Origin: Allobosea sp. Root483D1
GTDB lineage: Bacteria > Pseudomonadota > Alphaproteobacteria > Rhizobiales > Beijerinckiaceae
Reading direction: 5' to 3'
NCBI RefSeq assembly: GCF_001429505.1
Contig: NZ_LMJW01000006.1
Coordinates: forward strand, 57,843 to 121,842
DNA: 64,000 bases
Shown here piece by piece: positions 37,616 to 46,696 of this stretch (positions within the stretch are counted from its first letter, which is position 1; every line of letters begins with the position of its first letter). A model generated the notes under the pieces. That model did not search any database. It worked only from the letters and a program-made list of their open reading frames with translations, and had not been told where the DNA came from. Position numbers and translations under genes: made by a program.

Positions 37616-38161
37616 TTACTTCTTCTCAGCCCCGGTCGCCGCGGCGTTGCGGGCGCCGCTTTGCCCGCTGGTGCTTTCGAAGAATGTCTTGGAATCGCCG
37701 AGCTGCGCGCTCGGTTGGCAGGCCGGCGAGCAGGAATAGCTCTCGCGCTCGAGGCCGCGCTGCACGGTCAGGATCGAATCGCTGGCGGCGCCGACGCGCA
37801 CGGTGGATTCCGCCAGCAATGCGCCGGTCGCGTCGAGCGCGATCAGGTTGGTGACGCCGTAGCTCTTGCCGGTGACGATCATCACGCCGTTGCGCTGGAC
37901 GGTGACGTCCGCGATCGCCGGATTGCCGACGATGACCGTCTGCGCCTTCTCGGGCAGGCGCAGCACCTTGGCGTGGTCGACCACCACCTGGACCGCCTCG
38001 CCGCCATCGGTCCTTGTGTCCGGAGCCGGCGCGGGGACGAGCCTGGCTTGCGCGTGGGCGTGGTCAGCCGCGCCACTCAGTCCGGCGGCTCCGACGAGCC
38101 CGGCGCAGACGAGGGTCAGGAAAGATTTGGAGAGCCGCGATCCCGGCATCGCAATGGACAT
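37616..38161 (-). CDS. Orphan secretin N0-domain protein (pilus assembly N-terminal domain)
   Basis: 181 residues: signal peptide (~1-38, ending ADHAHAQA), an N0-type domain like the front of CpaC (VQVVVDHAKVLRLPEKAQTVIVGNPAIADV in parts, then MIVTGKSYGVTNLIALD), and a tail with two Cys (YSCSPACQPS) and a Ser/Ala/Lys-rich end. No secretin domain follows. It lies divergent to the pilins and probably helps the CpaC secretin or its periplasmic gate; role inferred from domain and place. Confidence 0.82.
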   Translation of the reverse strand: MSIAMPGSRLSKSFLTLVCAGLVGAAGLSGAADHAHAQARLVPAPAPDTRTDGGEAVQVVVDHAKVLRLPEKAQTVIVGNPAIADVTVQRNGVMIVTGKSYGVTNLIALDATGALLAESTVRVGAASDSILTVQRGLERESYSCSPACQPSAQLGDSKTFFESTSGQSGARNAAATGAEKK

Positions 38162-38575
38162 CGCCCGCGCCTCAAGGTTTCGAACAGGCCGAGCAAAGCC
38201 GAAAATGATGAACCATTCCCTAAGATGGCGATTTTCGATGGCGGATGATGCGGCGCCTCGCCATGGAAGCCTGGCGGTGCTTAGTGAAGGGCACAGGCGA
38301 ACACGGAAGGCGGCTCACATAGCGTAGCGTAATATTTGGCAATATCAGTTTGAGGTTCGATGTAGAACTGGATTATGGAAAGTCTTATACCAAGCGTTAA
38401 CTGCGACAGTGCGCTAAAAGCATATTAACCATCGAACGAAGACCTGCAAAATTCGGCGAATTATTGGGTCGCCTTAACTGATCAGCAAGACGGGCGCCGT
38501 AGTGTCACTCCTGTCGCTGACCGAAGCCACCTAGAGCGAAGGCAGCAGTCAAACGTGGTGCAAAAGGAGACTACC
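38162..38575. promoter_or_regulatory. Divergent regulatory region of the pilus locus (414 bases)
   Basis: AT-richer stretch between the N0-domain gene and the first pilin, with no gene in it. It contains a CtrA-like site at 38414-38429 (listed separately) and another TTAACTG element near 38475. The pilin ribosome-binding site AAAGGAGA lies at its end. Confidence 0.6.
38414..38429. promoter_or_regulatory. CtrA-like binding site upstream of flp1
   Basis: CTAA, seven bases, then TTAAC (TTAACCAT follows 38425): one mismatch to the CtrA consensus TTAA-N7-TTAA. It is about 147 bases before the first pilin start. In Caulobacter pilA is CtrA-activated, which makes this position sensible. Confidence 0.5.
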
Positions 38576-38743
38576 ATGAAGAACCTGTTCACGCGCTTCG
38601 CCAAGGACGAGTCGGGCGCCACCGCCATCGAGTACGGCCTGATCGCCGCCCTGATCTCGGTCGTCTGCATCGCCACCTGGCGCCTCATCGGCCCGGCGCT
38701 CGAGGCGAAGTACACGGAAATTCTGACCGCCCTGACCACCTGA
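38576..38743 (+). CDS. Flp-type IVb pilin, copy 1
   Basis: 55-residue pilin. A short basic leader (MKNLFTRFAKDESG) ends at the type IVb prepilin site G/ATAIEY with the conserved Glu-Tyr, followed by one hydrophobic helix. Processed by CpaA and assembled by the Tad machine at the inner membrane. Strong RBS AAAGGAGA. Followed by a hairpin at 38777-38800 and a second pilin gene. Confidence 0.95.
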   Translation: MKNLFTRFAKDESGATAIEYGLIAALISVVCIATWRLIGPALEAKYTEILTALTT

Positions 38744-38776
38744 GCTAGTCGAGCGGGGGCGAGGCTACCAACTCAA

Positions 38777-38800
38777 GCGCCCGGACAATGTTCCGGGCGC
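38777..38800 (+). terminator. Hairpin between the two pilin genes
   Basis: Perfect nine-base arms GCGCCCGGA/TCCGGGCGC with a six-base loop; TTTTA follows five bases later. Likely a terminator or stabilising 3' end that raises flp1 over downstream genes. Confidence 0.6.
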
Positions 38801-38977
38801 ACGCGTTTTAGGAGTATCGCCCGTAGACGCACAACCGCGGCTGCAGTGCCACTGCCCAGATTGTCGAATGCGATGCACGACCCGACGTAAGGCGGAGTTG
38901 TGGCGTCCCTCTCGTCCCAACCCGGAGCGAGCCCAAGCGAAGGTACTTGGGGGACCGCGATGTTGAAGGAGGTTGCC

Positions 38978-39142
38978 ATGAAGAGCCCGTTTGCGCGCTT
39001 CCTCAGCGATCAGTCCGGAACGACTGCTATGGAGTATGGCTTGATTGCATCGATCATCTCGATCGCTTGCGTCGCCACCTGGACGCTCATCGGGCCGGCG
39101 ATCGACGCGTGGTTTCAGGAAGTCCTCAGGCGTATTGTGTAG
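38978..39142 (+). CDS. Flp-type IVb pilin, copy 2
   Basis: 54-residue pilin, same design as copy 1: leader MKSPFARFLSDQSG, cleavage before TTAMEYGLIA, hydrophobic helix, short tail. About half the residues match copy 1. Start ATG 38978 sits behind GAAGGAGG; codons upstream are not pilin-like. May be an alternative or minor pilin. Confidence 0.93.
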   Translation: MKSPFARFLSDQSGTTAMEYGLIASIISIACVATWTLIGPAIDAWFQEVLRRIV

Positions 39143-39318
39143 GCTGCGTGCGAGAGGTCGCGGATCGCTCAGGGGCGCCGGCAACCGCACAGCAAGCCTC
39201 AGCTAACGCTTTGGTGATCAACCAGTCGCAATATGATCCACGCCAGGGGCTCGAGCGCCGACCTGTGGCGTTTCATATCCCCGGCAGCGTTGAAGCCCAG
39301 AACATCCGGATCGTCATC

Positions 39319-39831
39319 ATGTCGCTCTCGCTGATCATCGTCTTCATCGTTTTCCCGATCGCAATGGCCTATGCGGCGGCGAGCGACCTCACGACGATGA
39401 CGATCCCGAATTGGCTCTGCCTTTTGCTGCTCGGCACATTCGGGTTGGGCGCTGCATCGACCGGGCTGGGCTGGACGACCGTCGCTTGGCATCTCGTTGC
39501 CGGGCTGGCGGTGCTCGCCGTCTGCTTCGGCATGTTCGCTGCCGGCTGGATCGGCGGCGGTGATGCCAAGCTCGCGGCGGTGACGGCCCTCTGGCTCGGC
39601 TTCGACCAGCTGCTCCCCTATCTCTTCGTCGCTGCGCTCGGCGGTGGGCTCCTGACGGTAGCGATCCTGATGCTGCGCATCTCGCCTTTGCCTGCTCCGG
39701 CCAGTAACTGGGCCTGGGCGCAGCGGCTGCACGACGTCAAGCAGGGCGTGCCCTATGGCATCGCGCTTGCCGCCGCGGCACTGGTGGTGCTGCCTGACAC
39801 GGCGATCTGGCACGCCGCGATCGGCGTCTGA
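39319..39831 (+). CDS. cpaA: Prepilin peptidase CpaA
   Basis: 170-residue A24 aspartic peptidase with five to six helices, lacking the methylase domain. The two catalytic Asp lie in AAASDLTTMTIPN and GGGDAKLAAVTALW. It cleaves the Flp pilins (and any pseudopilins). ATG 39319 follows a weak RBS; the frame is open earlier but runs through pilin 2. Confidence 0.92.
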   Translation: MSLSLIIVFIVFPIAMAYAAASDLTTMTIPNWLCLLLLGTFGLGAASTGLGWTTVAWHLVAGLAVLAVCFGMFAAGWIGGGDAKLAAVTALWLGFDQLLPYLFVAALGGGLLTVAILMLRISPLPAPASNWAWAQRLHDVKQGVPYGIALAAAALVVLPDTAIWHAAIGV

Positions 39832-39882
39832 ACGCGTCGATCTGCTTCGGCGCTGCCGATCCGCGCAAAAAGATACCTCCGG

Positions 39883-39898
39883 TTAACCATAAGTTGAC
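39883..39898. promoter_or_regulatory. CtrA-like binding site upstream of cpaB
   Basis: TTAACCATAAGTTGAC: TTAA, seven bases, TTGAC; one mismatch to TTAA-N7-TTAAC and an exact TTAACCAT half-site. It lies 59 bases before cpaB, a good promoter position. Confidence 0.55.
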
Positions 39899-39956
39899 GA
39901 TTCGAAGCCCACGATCCCGTTGAGGGTCGGCGTATGCCGGCCAAGGATCGTGTGCC

Positions 39957-40733
39957 ATGAGTCCCGCCCGTATCATCATTCTCGCCGTAGCGGTGGTCGC
40001 CGGGCTCGGAGCCGCCCTGTTGATCAGCCGCCCGCCGAAGGTCACGACTCCGTCGGAGACCAAATATGAGCCGGCGCCCACAGTCGAGGTGCTGGTGGCA
40101 GCTGTCGATGTGCCGCTTGGCAACAAGCTGGCTGCGAGCGACCTGAAATGGCTGGCCTGGCCGCTGGCAAGCCTGCCTCCTGCGGTGATCCGACGCCAGG
40201 ATCTTTCCGGGGGCGAGAGCGAGTTCGTCGGCCAAATCGCACGCGCCCCGCTCTACAGTTCGGAGCCGATCCGTCGCGAGAAGCTACTCAAGGCCGACTC
40301 CGGCTTTCTGTCCGCCATCCTGCCGCCGGGCAAACGCGCGGTCGCGATCACCACCGACAATCGCGGCGCAAACACCGCCGGTGGCTTCATCCTGCCCAAT
40401 GACCGTGTCGACGTGATTCGCACGACCCGCGACGACAGCAACTCCAAGGATGGCTCGCCGCCGGTCAGCGAAACCCTGATCACCAATGTGCGGGTGCTGG
40501 CGATCGGCCAGAGCATCCAGGAGAAGAACGGCGAGAAGGTTGTCGTCGGCGAAACCGCGACGCTCGAGCTTGATCCCAAGCACGTCGAGACGGTGACGCT
40601 GGCGCAGAAGACCAGCAGCCTCTCGCTGGCGCTGCGCAGCTTGCAGGATGCCGGCGACAAGAGCCCGCCGAGCGACGAGGGCGGCCTGACGCTCGTGCGC
40701 TACGGCGTCGTCACCAAGGCGGTGAAGCCATGA
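39957..40733 (+). CDS. cpaB: Flp pilus assembly protein CpaB (RcpC)
   Basis: 258 residues. A signal/anchor helix (IIILAVAVVAGLGAALLI), an SAF domain (VAAVDVPLGNKLAASDLKW, then RREKLLKADSG and LPPGKRAVAITTD) and the RcpC-type C-terminal domain. Periplasmic partner of the CpaC secretin. First gene of the cpaBCDEF-tadBC operon; overlaps cpaC by 4 bases. Confidence 0.93.
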   Translation: MSPARIIILAVAVVAGLGAALLISRPPKVTTPSETKYEPAPTVEVLVAAVDVPLGNKLAASDLKWLAWPLASLPPAVIRRQDLSGGESEFVGQIARAPLYSSEPIRREKLLKADSGFLSAILPPGKRAVAITTDNRGANTAGGFILPNDRVDVIRTTRDDSNSKDGSPPVSETLITNVRVLAIGQSIQEKNGEKVVVGETATLELDPKHVETVTLAQKTSSLSLALRSLQDAGDKSPPSDEGGLTLVRYGVVTKAVKP

Positions 40734-42217
40734 TCCCGATGCAGAATTCGACGCCGTTGCTTCGGTCCGCGCGCAAGCACAGGTTCGCTCTGTCGCTGGC
40801 GATCCTTTACGCTGCTTCGCTGGCGGCAACCGCGCCGGTCCTGGCGCAAGCGAAGGGGCCCGCACCCGTCCTCAATGTCGGCGCCAGCGAGCATGCGCTC
40901 TCGCGCCGGCTCGATCTCTCGATCGGCCGCTCGCTGATCGTCGAATTGCCGCGCGACGCCAAGGAGGTCTTCGTCGCCAATCCCAAGGTGGCGAACGCGG
41001 TGGTGCGCTCGGCCCGCAAGCTCTTCATCATCGGCATGGCCGACGGCGCGACCTCGATGTTCGTGATGGACGCCGAAGGCCGGCAGATCACGGCGCTCGA
41101 GATCGAGGTCGGCCGCGATCTCAACGTGCTGCGTCAGACGCTGCGGACCGCGATGCCGGGCGCCGATATCCAGGTCAAGCCGGCAGGGAACTCGATCCTG
41201 CTGGTCGGCAATGTCGCGAGCGCTTCCGAGGCGACGCAGGCGATGGACATCGCCAATGCCTTTGTCGGCATCTCCGGCGAAGGTAGCAACGCGACCAAGG
41301 GCGCGGTCATCAACTCGCTCACCATTCGGGGCCGCGATCAGGTCATGGTCAAGGTCACCGTCTCGGAGGTTTCTCGCAGGGCAATCAAGCAGCTCGGCGT
41401 CAATTCGACAGGCGAGTGGAAGCTCGGCAAATTCAGCCTCTCCCCGACGATCGACACGCCGTTCTCGCTGCAGCCACAGCAGCTCGCTGCGACGGCAATT
41501 GGTGCTGGTATCGGCAATTCGACCAACATAACGCTGCGCGCGCTCGAGCGCGCCGGCCTGTCGCGCGTGCTGGCCGAGCCGACCGTCACCGCGATCTCCG
41601 GCGAAAGCGCCAAGTTCACCGCTGGCGGCGAGATTCCGGTCCCGAACGGCTATTCCTGCGACAACACCAATCGCTGCGTTCTCAACATCGTCTACAAGCC
41701 TGTCGGCGTCTCCCTGAACTTCACGCCGATCGTGATGTCCGAGGGCAAGATCTCGATGCGCATCGCCACCGAGGTCACGGAGCTCGACTTCGAGAACCAG
41801 CTGCGCCTCAATCCCACAGAGACTACGGCCGTCAACGCGCCCGGCTTCCGCGTCCGCAAGTCCGATACCACCGTCGAGCTGCCTTCGGGCGGCACGCTGG
41901 CGACCGCGGGCCTGATCCAGCGCGTCTCGCGCCAGGCGATCAACGGGCTGCCCGCCCTGATGAACATCCCGATCATCGGCGCGATGTTCCGCTCGCGCGA
42001 TTATCAGCGCGAGGAGACCGAGCTGATGATCGCGGTGACGCCCTATATCGTGAAGCCGGTCGGGCCGAATGGCCTGCAGCGTCCGGACGACGGTTTCGTC
42101 GAGGCTCATGACGCCCAGACGATCCTGATGGGACGATTGAACAAGATCTACGGGTCGACGAGCGGCGGGCCGATACCGCAGGCCTACAAGGGCCGCGTCG
42201 GTTTCATTGCCGATTGA
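40730..42217 (+). CDS. cpaC: Tad secretin CpaC (RcpA)
   Basis: 495 residues. Signal peptide (~17-36), N0 domain (LSIGRSLIVELPRDAKEVFVANPKVANAV in parts), BON-like segment and a C-terminal secretin domain (VLAEPTVTAISGESAKFTAGGEIPVP in parts, and IPIIGAMFRS). Forms the outer-membrane channel of the Flp pilus. Start overlaps cpaB; ATG 40739 is an alternative. Confidence 0.95.
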   Translation: MIPMQNSTPLLRSARKHRFALSLAILYAASLAATAPVLAQAKGPAPVLNVGASEHALSRRLDLSIGRSLIVELPRDAKEVFVANPKVANAVVRSARKLFIIGMADGATSMFVMDAEGRQITALEIEVGRDLNVLRQTLRTAMPGADIQVKPAGNSILLVGNVASASEATQAMDIANAFVGISGEGSNATKGAVINSLTIRGRDQVMVKVTVSEVSRRAIKQLGVNSTGEWKLGKFSLSPTIDTPFSLQPQQLAATAIGAGIGNSTNITLRALERAGLSRVLAEPTVTAISGESAKFTAGGEIPVPNGYSCDNTNRCVLNIVYKPVGVSLNFTPIVMSEGKISMRIATEVTELDFENQLRLNPTETTAVNAPGFRVRKSDTTVELPSGGTLATAGLIQRVSRQAINGLPALMNIPIIGAMFRSRDYQREETELMIAVTPYIVKPVGPNGLQRPDDGFVEAHDAQTILMGRLNKIYGSTSGGPIPQAYKGRVGFIAD

Positions 42218-42236
42218 GGACGAGAGCACGACAAGG

Positions 42237-42980
42237 ATGGCGATCGTGATCGTGACCAGTGAATTGCTCCGCGCCCGACGCGCAGCGCTGCCAGCCGCCC
42301 TTGGCGCGGCGCTCCTGCTTGGAGCTTGCGCCAAGGGCGACATCTCCACCTCCGGTATTCCCACCGATACCCGCGAGCGCCACCCGATCGTGCTGCGCGA
42401 TGCCCCGCGCTCGCTCGACGTCTTCGTCGGCCGGTCCGGCGGCGGGCTGGATCCGCGCCAGGCCGACGACGTCGCGCGCTTCGGCGAAGACTACCGACGC
42501 GGTGGTAAAGGTGGGCTGGTCGCCGAGGTGCCGACGGGAACCGGGCGCGACCTTGCGACCCATGACACGCTCGATGGCATCCGCCGCTCGCTCGCCCGGG
42601 CTGGCGTCTCGCCCGGAGCTGTTTCGGTCAGGACCTATCGTATCGCCGATCCGGGGCTCGCCTCGCCGATCCGCCTGACCTACGCCTCGCTCCAGGCCGG
42701 ATTGCCGCATTCCTGTGGGCAATGGCCGGCCGATCTCGGCGTCGCCAGTTACAGGACGGATGCGGCGAACGAGCCCTATTGGAATTTCGGTTGTTCCACG
42801 CAGGCCAACCTCGCGGCGCAGATCGCCGACCCGCTCGATCTGGTCCGCGCGCGTGGTGAGGGGCGCCTTGACACGCAAAAGCGCATGGAGGCGGTCAAGA
42901 AGCTGCGCGAGGGCAAGGACCCATCGACGCAATATCGCCAGGAGCAGACCTCGATCAGTACGGCGGTCGGAGGCAAATGA
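42237..42980 (+). CDS. cpaD: CpaD pilus lipoprotein
   Basis: 247-residue outer-membrane lipoprotein of the Tad system; lipobox LLGAC. Central block VFVGRSGGGLDPRQADDV and the CGQWPADLG segment typify CpaD; it helps localise or stabilise the secretin. ATG 42237 is preferred over an upstream TTG (42207) inside cpaC. Overlaps cpaE by 4 bases. Confidence 0.92.
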   Translation: MAIVIVTSELLRARRAALPAALGAALLLGACAKGDISTSGIPTDTRERHPIVLRDAPRSLDVFVGRSGGGLDPRQADDVARFGEDYRRGGKGGLVAEVPTGTGRDLATHDTLDGIRRSLARAGVSPGAVSVRTYRIADPGLASPIRLTYASLQAGLPHSCGQWPADLGVASYRTDAANEPYWNFGCSTQANLAAQIADPLDLVRARGEGRLDTQKRMEAVKKLREGKDPSTQYRQEQTSISTAVGGK

Positions 42981-44236
42981 TGGCGAGCACGCCTGGGTTC
43001 GAACCGGAGACCGGTGGCGAGGAGATCATCGCGCCGCTGCCGCGAGTGACGCTGCAGGCCTTCTGCGAGACGCGGGAGGTCGCGGACTCGCTGCAGGCGG
43101 TCGCTGCCGACCGGCGCATGGACAAGGTCCAGGCGCGCATCCAGATGGGCGGGCCGGCTGCGGCGGTCGAAGCGTTCCGTGGCGCGCCGACACCAAATGT
43201 GATCGTCCTGGAAACGCTCAGCGAGCCCTCCGCGCTGACCGCCCATCTCGACGCGCTTGCCGAGAGCTGCGATCCCGGCACCAAGGTGGTCGTCATTGGC
43301 CACGTCAACGATATCCAGCTCTATCGCGAACTGATCAGGCGCGGCGTCAGCGACTACCTCGTCGCCCCGTTCGGAATCCTCGACCTGTTGCGCACCTTGT
43401 CCGAACTTTACGCCGCATCGGGCGCGGCGACGCTCGGGCGTTCCATCGCCATCGTCGGCGCCAAGGGCGGCGTCGGCGCCTCCACCGTCGCGCACAATGT
43501 CGCCTGGGCGATCGCCCGCAATCTCGGCGTCTCGACGGTGATCGCCGATCTCGACATCGCCTTTGGCACGGCCGGGCTGGATTTCAACCAGGATCCGCCG
43601 CAGGGTATCGCCGACGCCGTGTTCGCCCCGGAGCGGCTCGATGCCAACATGCTCGACCGGCTCCTGTCGCGCTGCAGCGAGAACCTGTCCTTGCTGGCGG
43701 CTCCGGCGATGCTGGACCGGACCGTCGACCTCGGCGAGGATGCGTTCGAGCTGCTGTTCGATCTGCTGCGCAGTAGCGTACCCTGCATCGTGCTCGACGT
43801 GCCGCATCTCTGGACCGGTTGGGCCAAGCGCGCGCTGATCGGAGCGGACGAGGTCGCGATCGTCGCCGCTCCCGAACTCGCCTCGCTGCGCAATGCCAAG
43901 AATCTGGTGGATCTGCTGCGTGCGGCCCGGCCGAACGATTCCATGCCGCGGCTGATCCTGAATCAGGTCGGCCTGCCCAAGCGGCCCGAGATCGAGGCCA
44001 GCGAATTCGCCAAGGCGCTCGGGATCGAGGTGATGAACTCGATCCCCTTCGACGCCCAGCTTTTCGGCACGGCCGCCAATAACGGACAGATGATCGCCGA
44101 GATCCAGTCCGGCGCCAAGGCGGCGGAGGCCTTCGTCCAGATCGCGACCGTCCTGACTGGACGCGGCGAGCAGAAGCGCGGCAAGCGCAGCCTGCTCGAG
44201 CCGCTTGTCGCGAAGCTGATGCGTCGGAAGGCTTGA
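42977..44236 (+). CDS. cpaE: CpaE/TadZ pilus localisation ATPase
   Basis: 419 residues: an N-terminal receiver-like domain (to ~150) and a MinD/ParA-like domain. The deviant Walker A reads AKGGVGASTVAHN, with Ala168 (codon 43478-43480) where ParA/MinD have the second signature Lys, as in other TadZ/CpaE proteins; this group places the pilus at the pole. Overlaps cpaD; cpaF follows after 2 bases. Confidence 0.94.
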   Translation: MMASTPGFEPETGGEEIIAPLPRVTLQAFCETREVADSLQAVAADRRMDKVQARIQMGGPAAAVEAFRGAPTPNVIVLETLSEPSALTAHLDALAESCDPGTKVVVIGHVNDIQLYRELIRRGVSDYLVAPFGILDLLRTLSELYAASGAATLGRSIAIVGAKGGVGASTVAHNVAWAIARNLGVSTVIADLDIAFGTAGLDFNQDPPQGIADAVFAPERLDANMLDRLLSRCSENLSLLAAPAMLDRTVDLGEDAFELLFDLLRSSVPCIVLDVPHLWTGWAKRALIGADEVAIVAAPELASLRNAKNLVDLLRAARPNDSMPRLILNQVGLPKRPEIEASEFAKALGIEVMNSIPFDAQLFGTAANNGQMIAEIQSGAKAAEAFVQIATVLTGRGEQKRGKRSLLEPLVAKLMRRKA

Positions 44237-44238
44237 CT

Positions 44239-45684
44239 ATGTTCGGCAAGCGGCAGGTGACCGGCCCCGTCCCGGCGACTCTGGTGAGCGCGGCGCTGTC
44301 CGCTCCGTCTCGCTCGGTCGCGCTGCGCCCAGCCGCAGCCGAGGCACGCAAGCCACCTCCGCCTCCGCCCGTGCCGGTGGAGGCGCCGAAATCCGACGAA
44401 TACTACCAGATGAAGAGCATGATCTTCGGTGCTCTCATCGAAGCGATCGATCTTTCGCAGTTGGCCAAGCTCGACGGCGAATCGGCCCGAGAGGAAATCC
44501 GCGACATCATCAACGAGATCATCTCGCTGAAGAACGTCGTGCTCTCGATCGCTGAGCAGGAGGAGCTGCTCGACGACATCTGCAACGACGTGCTTGGCTA
44601 CGGACCGCTGGAGCCGCTGCTGGCGCGCGACGATATCGCCGACATCATGGTCAACGGTGCCGGCCGGACCTTCATCGAAACCGGTGGCAAGATTCAGCTT
44701 ACTGGCGTCCGCTTCCGCGACAACGCGCAGCTGATGAACATCTGCCAGCGCATCGTCAGCCAGGTCGGGCGTCGCGTCGACGAATCCTCGCCGATCTGCG
44801 ATGCGCGCCTCGCCGACGGCTCGCGCGTCAACGTCATTGCTCCGCCGCTCGCCATCGACGGGCCGGCCCTCACCATCCGCAAGTTCAAGAAGGACAAGCT
44901 GACGCTCGACCAGCTCGTGCGGTTCGGCGCGATCTCGCCCCCGGGCGCCGAGATCCTGAAGATCATCGGCAGGGTTCGTTGTAACATCGTGATCTCGGGC
45001 GGCACGGGTTCGGGCAAGACGACGCTGCTCAACTGCCTGACCAACTATATCGAGCACGACGAGCGCGTGATCACCTGCGAGGATGCGGCCGAGCTCCAGT
45101 TGCAGCAGCCGCATGTGGTCCGGCTCGAAACCCGCCCGCCCAATCTCGAGGGAACGGGCGCCGTGACGATGCGCGATCTCGTTAAGAACTGCCTGCGCAT
45201 GCGTCCCGAGCGCATCATCGTCGGCGAAGTGCGCGGGCCGGAGGCCTTCGATCTGCTTCAGGCGATGAACACCGGCCATGACGGCTCGATGGGCACGCTG
45301 CACGCCAACACGCCGCGCGAATGCCTGAGCCGTATCGAATCGATGATCACCATGGGCGGCTTCAGCCTGCCGTCGAAGACCCTGCGCGAGATGATCTGCT
45401 CCTCGATCGATGTGATCATCCAGGCGCAGCGCATGCGCGATGGCTCGCGCCGCATTACTCACATCACCGAGGTGATGGGCATGGAGGGCGATGTGATCGT
45501 CACCCAGGACCTGATGCTCTACGACGTGCTCGGCGAGGACCCGAACGGCAGGCTGATCGGCCGGCATCGCTCGACGGGCATCGGCCGGCCGCGCCTTTGG
45601 GAGCGCGCGCGCTATTTCGGCGATGAGCAGCGGCTCGCTACGGCGCTCGACCAGCTCGAGGCCGACGGCGTGGCTGAGGCCTAG
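44239..45684 (+). CDS. cpaF: CpaF/TadA pilus assembly ATPase
   Basis: 481-residue hexameric secretion ATPase that powers assembly and retraction of Flp pili. After a Pro-rich N-terminus: [14 protein letters not shown], Walker A GGTGSGKT (254-261), Asp box and Walker B region [21 protein letters not shown] (parts), His box [22 protein letters not shown] 44239 is used; a TTG at 44233 is less likely. Confidence 0.96.
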   Translation: MFGKRQVTGPVPATLVSAALSAPSRSVALRPAAAEARKPPPPPPVPVEAPKSDEYYQMKSMIFGALIEAIDLSQLAKLDGESAREEIRDIINEIISLKNVVLSIAEQEELLDDICNDVLGYGPLEPLLARDDIADIMVNGAGRTFIETGGKIQLTGVRFRDNAQLMNICQRIVSQVGRRVDESSPICDARLADGSRVNVIAPPLAIDGPALTIRKFKKDKLTLDQLVRFGAISPPGAEILKIIGRVRCNIVISGGTGSGKTTLLNCLTNYIEHDERVITCEDAAELQLQQPHVVRLETRPPNLEGTGAVTMRDLVKNCLRMRPERIIVGEVRGPEAFDLLQAMNTGHDGSMGTLHANTPRECLSRIESMITMGGFSLPSKTLREMICSSIDVIIQAQRMRDGSRRITHITEVMGMEGDVIVTQDLMLYDVLGEDPNGRLIGRHRSTGIGRPRLWERARYFGDEQRLATALDQLEADGVAEA

Positions 45685-45703
45685 TAGCCGGGAGGTGTAC
45701 ATC

Positions 45704-46684
45704 ATGGATTATGGCCAGATCGCCGCCGCCGTCCTCGCCGCCATCTCGGCGGGCGGCGTCGCCTATGCCCTCTTTTATCCTCGGCTCAGCGGTCAGGCGC
45801 GTGCCGAGCAGCGCCGCCGCGAATTTGCTGCTCCGGCCGCAGTCCGTGCGGCCGCGGATCGCGATGTGCAGAGCCAGGCCAGGCGCGGACAGGTCGCACA
45901 GAGCCTGAAGGATATCGAGAACCGCGAGAAGGCGCGCCACAAGGTCACGATCGAGGCTCGGATCGAGCAGGCCGGGCTGACCTGGTCGCGCAAGCAGTAC
46001 TGGCTGCTCGGCGCGGTGCTCGGGTTCGTCCTGGCTATCGGGCTCCTCGCCGTGTCGGGCAATCTGGGGTTGGCGCTCGTCGGTTTCCTGGTCGGCCTCC
46101 TGGGCTTGCCACGCTGGTATCTGGCCCATCTCGGCAAGAAGCGGCTGCAACGCTTCATCCACGAGTTTCCGAACGCGCTCGACGTCATCGTGCGTGGCAT
46201 CAAGTCTGGACTGCCCCTGAACGATTGTCTGCGCATCATCGCCAGTGAGGCCCAGGACCCGGTCAAGACCGAGTTTCGGCTGATCGTCGAGGCCCAGACG
46301 CTCGGCATGTCGATGAGCGACGCCACCACCAAGCTGTATGAGCGCATGCCCTGCGCCGAGGCCAATTTCTTCGGCATCGTCCTGGCGATCCAGCAGAAGA
46401 CCGGTGGCAATCTCGCAGAGACCTTGTCGAATCTGTCGCGCGTCATTCGCGAGCGCCGCAAGATGCGCGACAAGATCCAGGCGGTCTCGATGGAGGCCAA
46501 GGCTTCAGCCGCGATCATCGGCTCCTTGCCGCCGGCCGTCGCAGGGCTCGTCTATGCGACGAGCCCTGGCTACATGGACCCGCTTTTTAGCACGAATGCG
46601 GGCCGGATTGCGCTGGCCGGCTGCGCTCTCTGGATGTGTATCGGCATTCTCGTCATGCGCAAGATGATCAACTTCGATATCTGA
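45704..46684 (+). CDS. tadB: TadB inner-membrane platform protein
   Basis: 326 residues, four to five helices with the T2SSF domain (FIHEFPNALDVIVRGIKSGLPL and IVLAIQQKTGGNLAETLSNLS, each part). Inner-membrane platform with TadC for the CpaF ATPase. Start ATG 45704 has GGGAGG upstream. Between cpaF and tadC. Confidence 0.94.
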   Translation: MDYGQIAAAVLAAISAGGVAYALFYPRLSGQARAEQRRREFAAPAAVRAAADRDVQSQARRGQVAQSLKDIENREKARHKVTIEARIEQAGLTWSRKQYWLLGAVLGFVLAIGLLAVSGNLGLALVGFLVGLLGLPRWYLAHLGKKRLQRFIHEFPNALDVIVRGIKSGLPLNDCLRIIASEAQDPVKTEFRLIVEAQTLGMSMSDATTKLYERMPCAEANFFGIVLAIQQKTGGNLAETLSNLSRVIRERRKMRDKIQAVSMEAKASAAIIGSLPPAVAGLVYATSPGYMDPLFSTNAGRIALAGCALWMCIGILVMRKMINFDI

Positions 46685-46696
46685 GGAACCCTCGGC

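Noticed and set aside
40700-42364. 554-residue open frame opposite cpaC
   Set aside because: Lies antisense to a clear secretin gene; composition typical of shadow frames.
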